In this document: positions 52,657-53,840 of the stretch, one piece after another | Layout: the number at the start of each line of letters is the position of its first letter | Position numbering within the stretch: position 1 is the first letter of the stretch | Source of the DNA: CAZZEX01 sp964653285 | GTDB lineage: Bacteria; Chloroflexota; Anaerolineae; B4-G1 | Length of the DNA stretch: 53,840 bases | Direction of reading: 5' to 3' | Assembly (NCBI GenBank): GCA_964653285.1 | Contig: CAZZEX010000025.1 | Span: 1-53,840, forward strand | The notes under the pieces: model-generated | What the model was told of the DNA's origin: nothing | Seen by the model: only the letters and a program-made list of their open reading frames with translations | The model's database searches: none | Made by a program: the position numbers and the translations under genes

Positions 52657-53370
52657 TCAGGGCTCACCGGCCAACGCCTCCTCCAGAGCCTCCTCCCAGA
52701 ACTGGGCATACCCATCCCGAAGCAGCAGTACCTTCCCGGTGCGTGCTTCTTCCTCTGCTTCCTCGATCACCTCTTCCCCTGCCACAGTCGGGATGGCACG
52801 CAGGCCGGCCCGGCACAGAGCTGCCGCCCGCCGCCGCGCCCGCTCCACATCATGCGGATAGATTACCCCGGAGACCTCCACCGCCAACCAGACCTGGGGG
52901 GCGTCTGGCAGGTGACGAGGTTGCCCCCTGATCAACAGGTCCAGTTGCAATAGGTCCCGGAACTCCTTCGCAGAGAGGTGGGCCTCCAGGTCGTCCTCGA
53001 TCTCAATGGGGGATACGACGCGCATACGTCGTAGGAGAGGGCCGAAGTAGGCCCCGGCCCGTTCCCGGTAGGTGAGTTCCAGTTGGCGGCCCTTGACGGC
53101 TCCGAGAGTATCCTGCATACCGGACACGACCTGGATCAGGTCCGCCAACTGTTCCGCGGTGTGCCGCTGCGCCTCGGCCAGTTGTTGGACCGCGGCCTCC
53201 AGCCGCTCCAGCGCGGCTTCCACCCGATCCATTCGCCCCTCAACCCGCTCCTGAGCCTCTGCCAGCCGGTCATAGTCCCGGCGCACGACCCGCACCTCCC
53301 TCACCCGGTCGTCCACCAGTGCCACTACTGCCCGGTACATCTCGGCTGTCATTCCATAGTACTGTTCCAT
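52657..53370 (-). CDS. Coiled-coil protein with PD-(D/E)XK nuclease-like C-terminus (DUF3782-like)
   Basis: A 237-residue protein starting at ATG 53370 with AGGTGAG upstream on the minus strand. Residues about 15-95 are a long coiled coil (RDYDRLAEAQERVEGRMDRV, EAALERLEAAVQQLAEAQRH). The C-terminal half has IEIEDDLEAHLSAKEFRDLL, then QLDLLIRGQ and VWLAVEVSGVIY: Asp and Glu residues spaced like the D...ExK core of the PD-(D/E)XK fold, but with Val-Ser where the Lys is expected, so catalysis is doubtful. Such proteins occur in many copies in filamentous and thermophilic bacteria, and their role is unknown. Confidence 0.8.
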   Translation of the reverse strand: MEQYYGMTAEMYRAVVALVDDRVREVRVVRRDYDRLAEAQERVEGRMDRVEAALERLEAAVQQLAEAQRHTAEQLADLIQVVSGMQDTLGAVKGRQLELTYRERAGAYFGPLLRRMRVVSPIEIEDDLEAHLSAKEFRDLLQLDLLIRGQPRHLPDAPQVWLAVEVSGVIYPHDVERARRRAAALCRAGLRAIPTVAGEEVIEEAEEEARTGKVLLLRDGYAQFWEEALEEALAGEP

Positions 53371-53408
53371 TGGCTCACCTTTGCTAACTCGGGCATCTCC
53401 TGATTTCT

Positions 53409-53437
53409 ATTATACCCGGCCCACTTGCTTCTGGCAA
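53409..53437 (-). promoter_or_regulatory. Promoter for the coiled-coil nuclease-like gene
   Basis: Minus strand TTGCCA (53432-53437), 17-bp spacer, TATAAT (53409-53414), 39 bases before the start at 53370. Confidence 0.75.
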
Positions 53438-53463
53438 GCCACAACCGCAGGCAGCACATTTTC

Positions 53464-53840
53464 TCATCTTACCAAGTGACACGCCACCAGATGCCCCTCG
53501 TCGCCCGACACCGGTCGGAGGGGAGGCAACTCCTGGGAGCAGATCTCCTCCGCGACCGGGCAGCGGGGGTGAAAACGGCAGCCGGGAGGAGGGGTGATCG
53601 GACTGGGAATCTCCCCTTTGGGCATCGGTGCTGTGCGGCGGGCGTGGGGGTCGGGTACCGGCACGGCCGCCAGCAGTGCCTGCGTGTAGGGATGCTGTGG
53701 ATTGCGATACACCTGTTCCAGGGTACCCACCTCGCAGATCAATCCCAGGTACATAATCGCGATGCGGTCACAGATGTATTTGGCCGTCGCCAGGTCGTGG
53801 GTGATGAACAGGTACGTCAGGTTGAAATCCTGCTTCAGTT
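53464..53840 (-). CDS. Oligopeptide/dipeptide ABC transporter ATPase, C-terminal part
   Basis: The frame is open from the right edge of the window and ends at 53464. The visible part begins just after Walker B: FNLTYLFITHDLATAKYICD with the switch histidine, then RIAIMYLGLICEVGTLEQVY, NPQHPYTQALLAAVP, and the oligopeptide-type tail IPSPITPPPGCRFHPRCPVA with the GCxFxxRCP cysteines. These features identify an OppD/OppF/DppF-type ATPase that powers peptide or nickel uptake. The N-terminal Walker A lies outside the window, so the exact subfamily is not determined. Confidence 0.93.
   Translation of the reverse strand, partial: LKQDFNLTYLFITHDLATAKYICDRIAIMYLGLICEVGTLEQVYRNPQHPYTQALLAAVPVPDPHARRTAPMPKGEIPSPITPPPGCRFHPRCPVAEEICSQELPPLRPVSGDEGHLVACHLVR

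Overview
The window looks like part of a Chloroflexota (probably Anaerolineae-like) genome assembled from metagenomic or draft data. I infer this from the high GC content, the gene families, a secreted protease ending in YLPLVLRN, very regular TTGACA/17/TATAAT-type promoters, and the abundance of heptanucleotide and GC-rich palindromic repeats. One run of exactly 100 N (1843-1942) is a scaffold gap. No rRNA, CRISPR array or phage module is visible.

Layout. 1-6401 (mostly +): the 3' end of mutS, a RelE/ParE-like toxin with its upstream partner, a secreted clostripain-family protease interrupted by the gap, a frameshifted prepilin-peptidase remnant, a TumA/TumE-like toxin-antitoxin pair, and an endonuclease-type mutL. 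6475-9370: a four-gene lipid-type block (3-ketosphinganine-reductase-like SDR, SCP2 protein, second SDR, membrane protein) between two perfect 78-bp inverted repeats. 9384-12320 (-): a GT-C (PMT/ArnT-like) glycosyltransferase. 12523-27972 (-): a 15-kb array of ABC-2 exporter genes with two TetR regulators, five ATPases, three intact permeases plus one truncated, and two HlyD adaptors. A + strand cassette (two DUF5678-like proteins and a retropepsin-like protease with an internal stop) interrupts it. 28045-31459 (-): DegV, a zinc-ribbon protein, a VIT/CCC1 transporter, DUF211 and TrmI. 31716-35275 (+): a response regulator, adenosine-specific kinase, HD phosphohydrolase, DUF192 and a LysM-M23 endopeptidase. 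35663-38224 (+): an unrecognised two-gene unit and a deoxyribosyltransferase-like protein, then tRNA-Arg(UCU). 38412-41174 (+): an extended SDR and the bifunctional NAD(P)H-hydrate repair enzyme. 41229-46035 (-): YtxH, a membrane protein, MnmA, an alpha/alpha-toroid protein, DUF3795 genes and a GAF protein. 46315-52582 (+): an NAD salvage operon (nrtR, pncA, an inserted IS1182 element, nadE, kptA, pncB). 52657-53840 (-): a coiled-coil nuclease-like protein and an oligopeptide ABC ATPase running off the end.

How the parts work together. The exporter array resembles the E. coli YbhGFSR arrangement, with the two-domain YbhF split into separate genes. In each complete operon one ATPase is canonical and the other has proline in place of the switch histidine. 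Each TetR gene is preceded by a consensus promoter with a palindrome next to the -10 box. The NAD operon links nicotinamide recycling (PncA, PncB, NadE under NrtR) to KptA, an enzyme that consumes NAD+ and releases nicotinamide.

The strongest unusual signal is repeat DNA inside genes. GC-rich palindromic repeats sit in frame in mutL (twice), nnr, pncB and one ABC ATPase. Heptamer tandem repeats are translated in mutS and the glycosyltransferase, and they form the hydrophobic signal or membrane segments of two export-related proteins. Other repeats supply start or stop codons.
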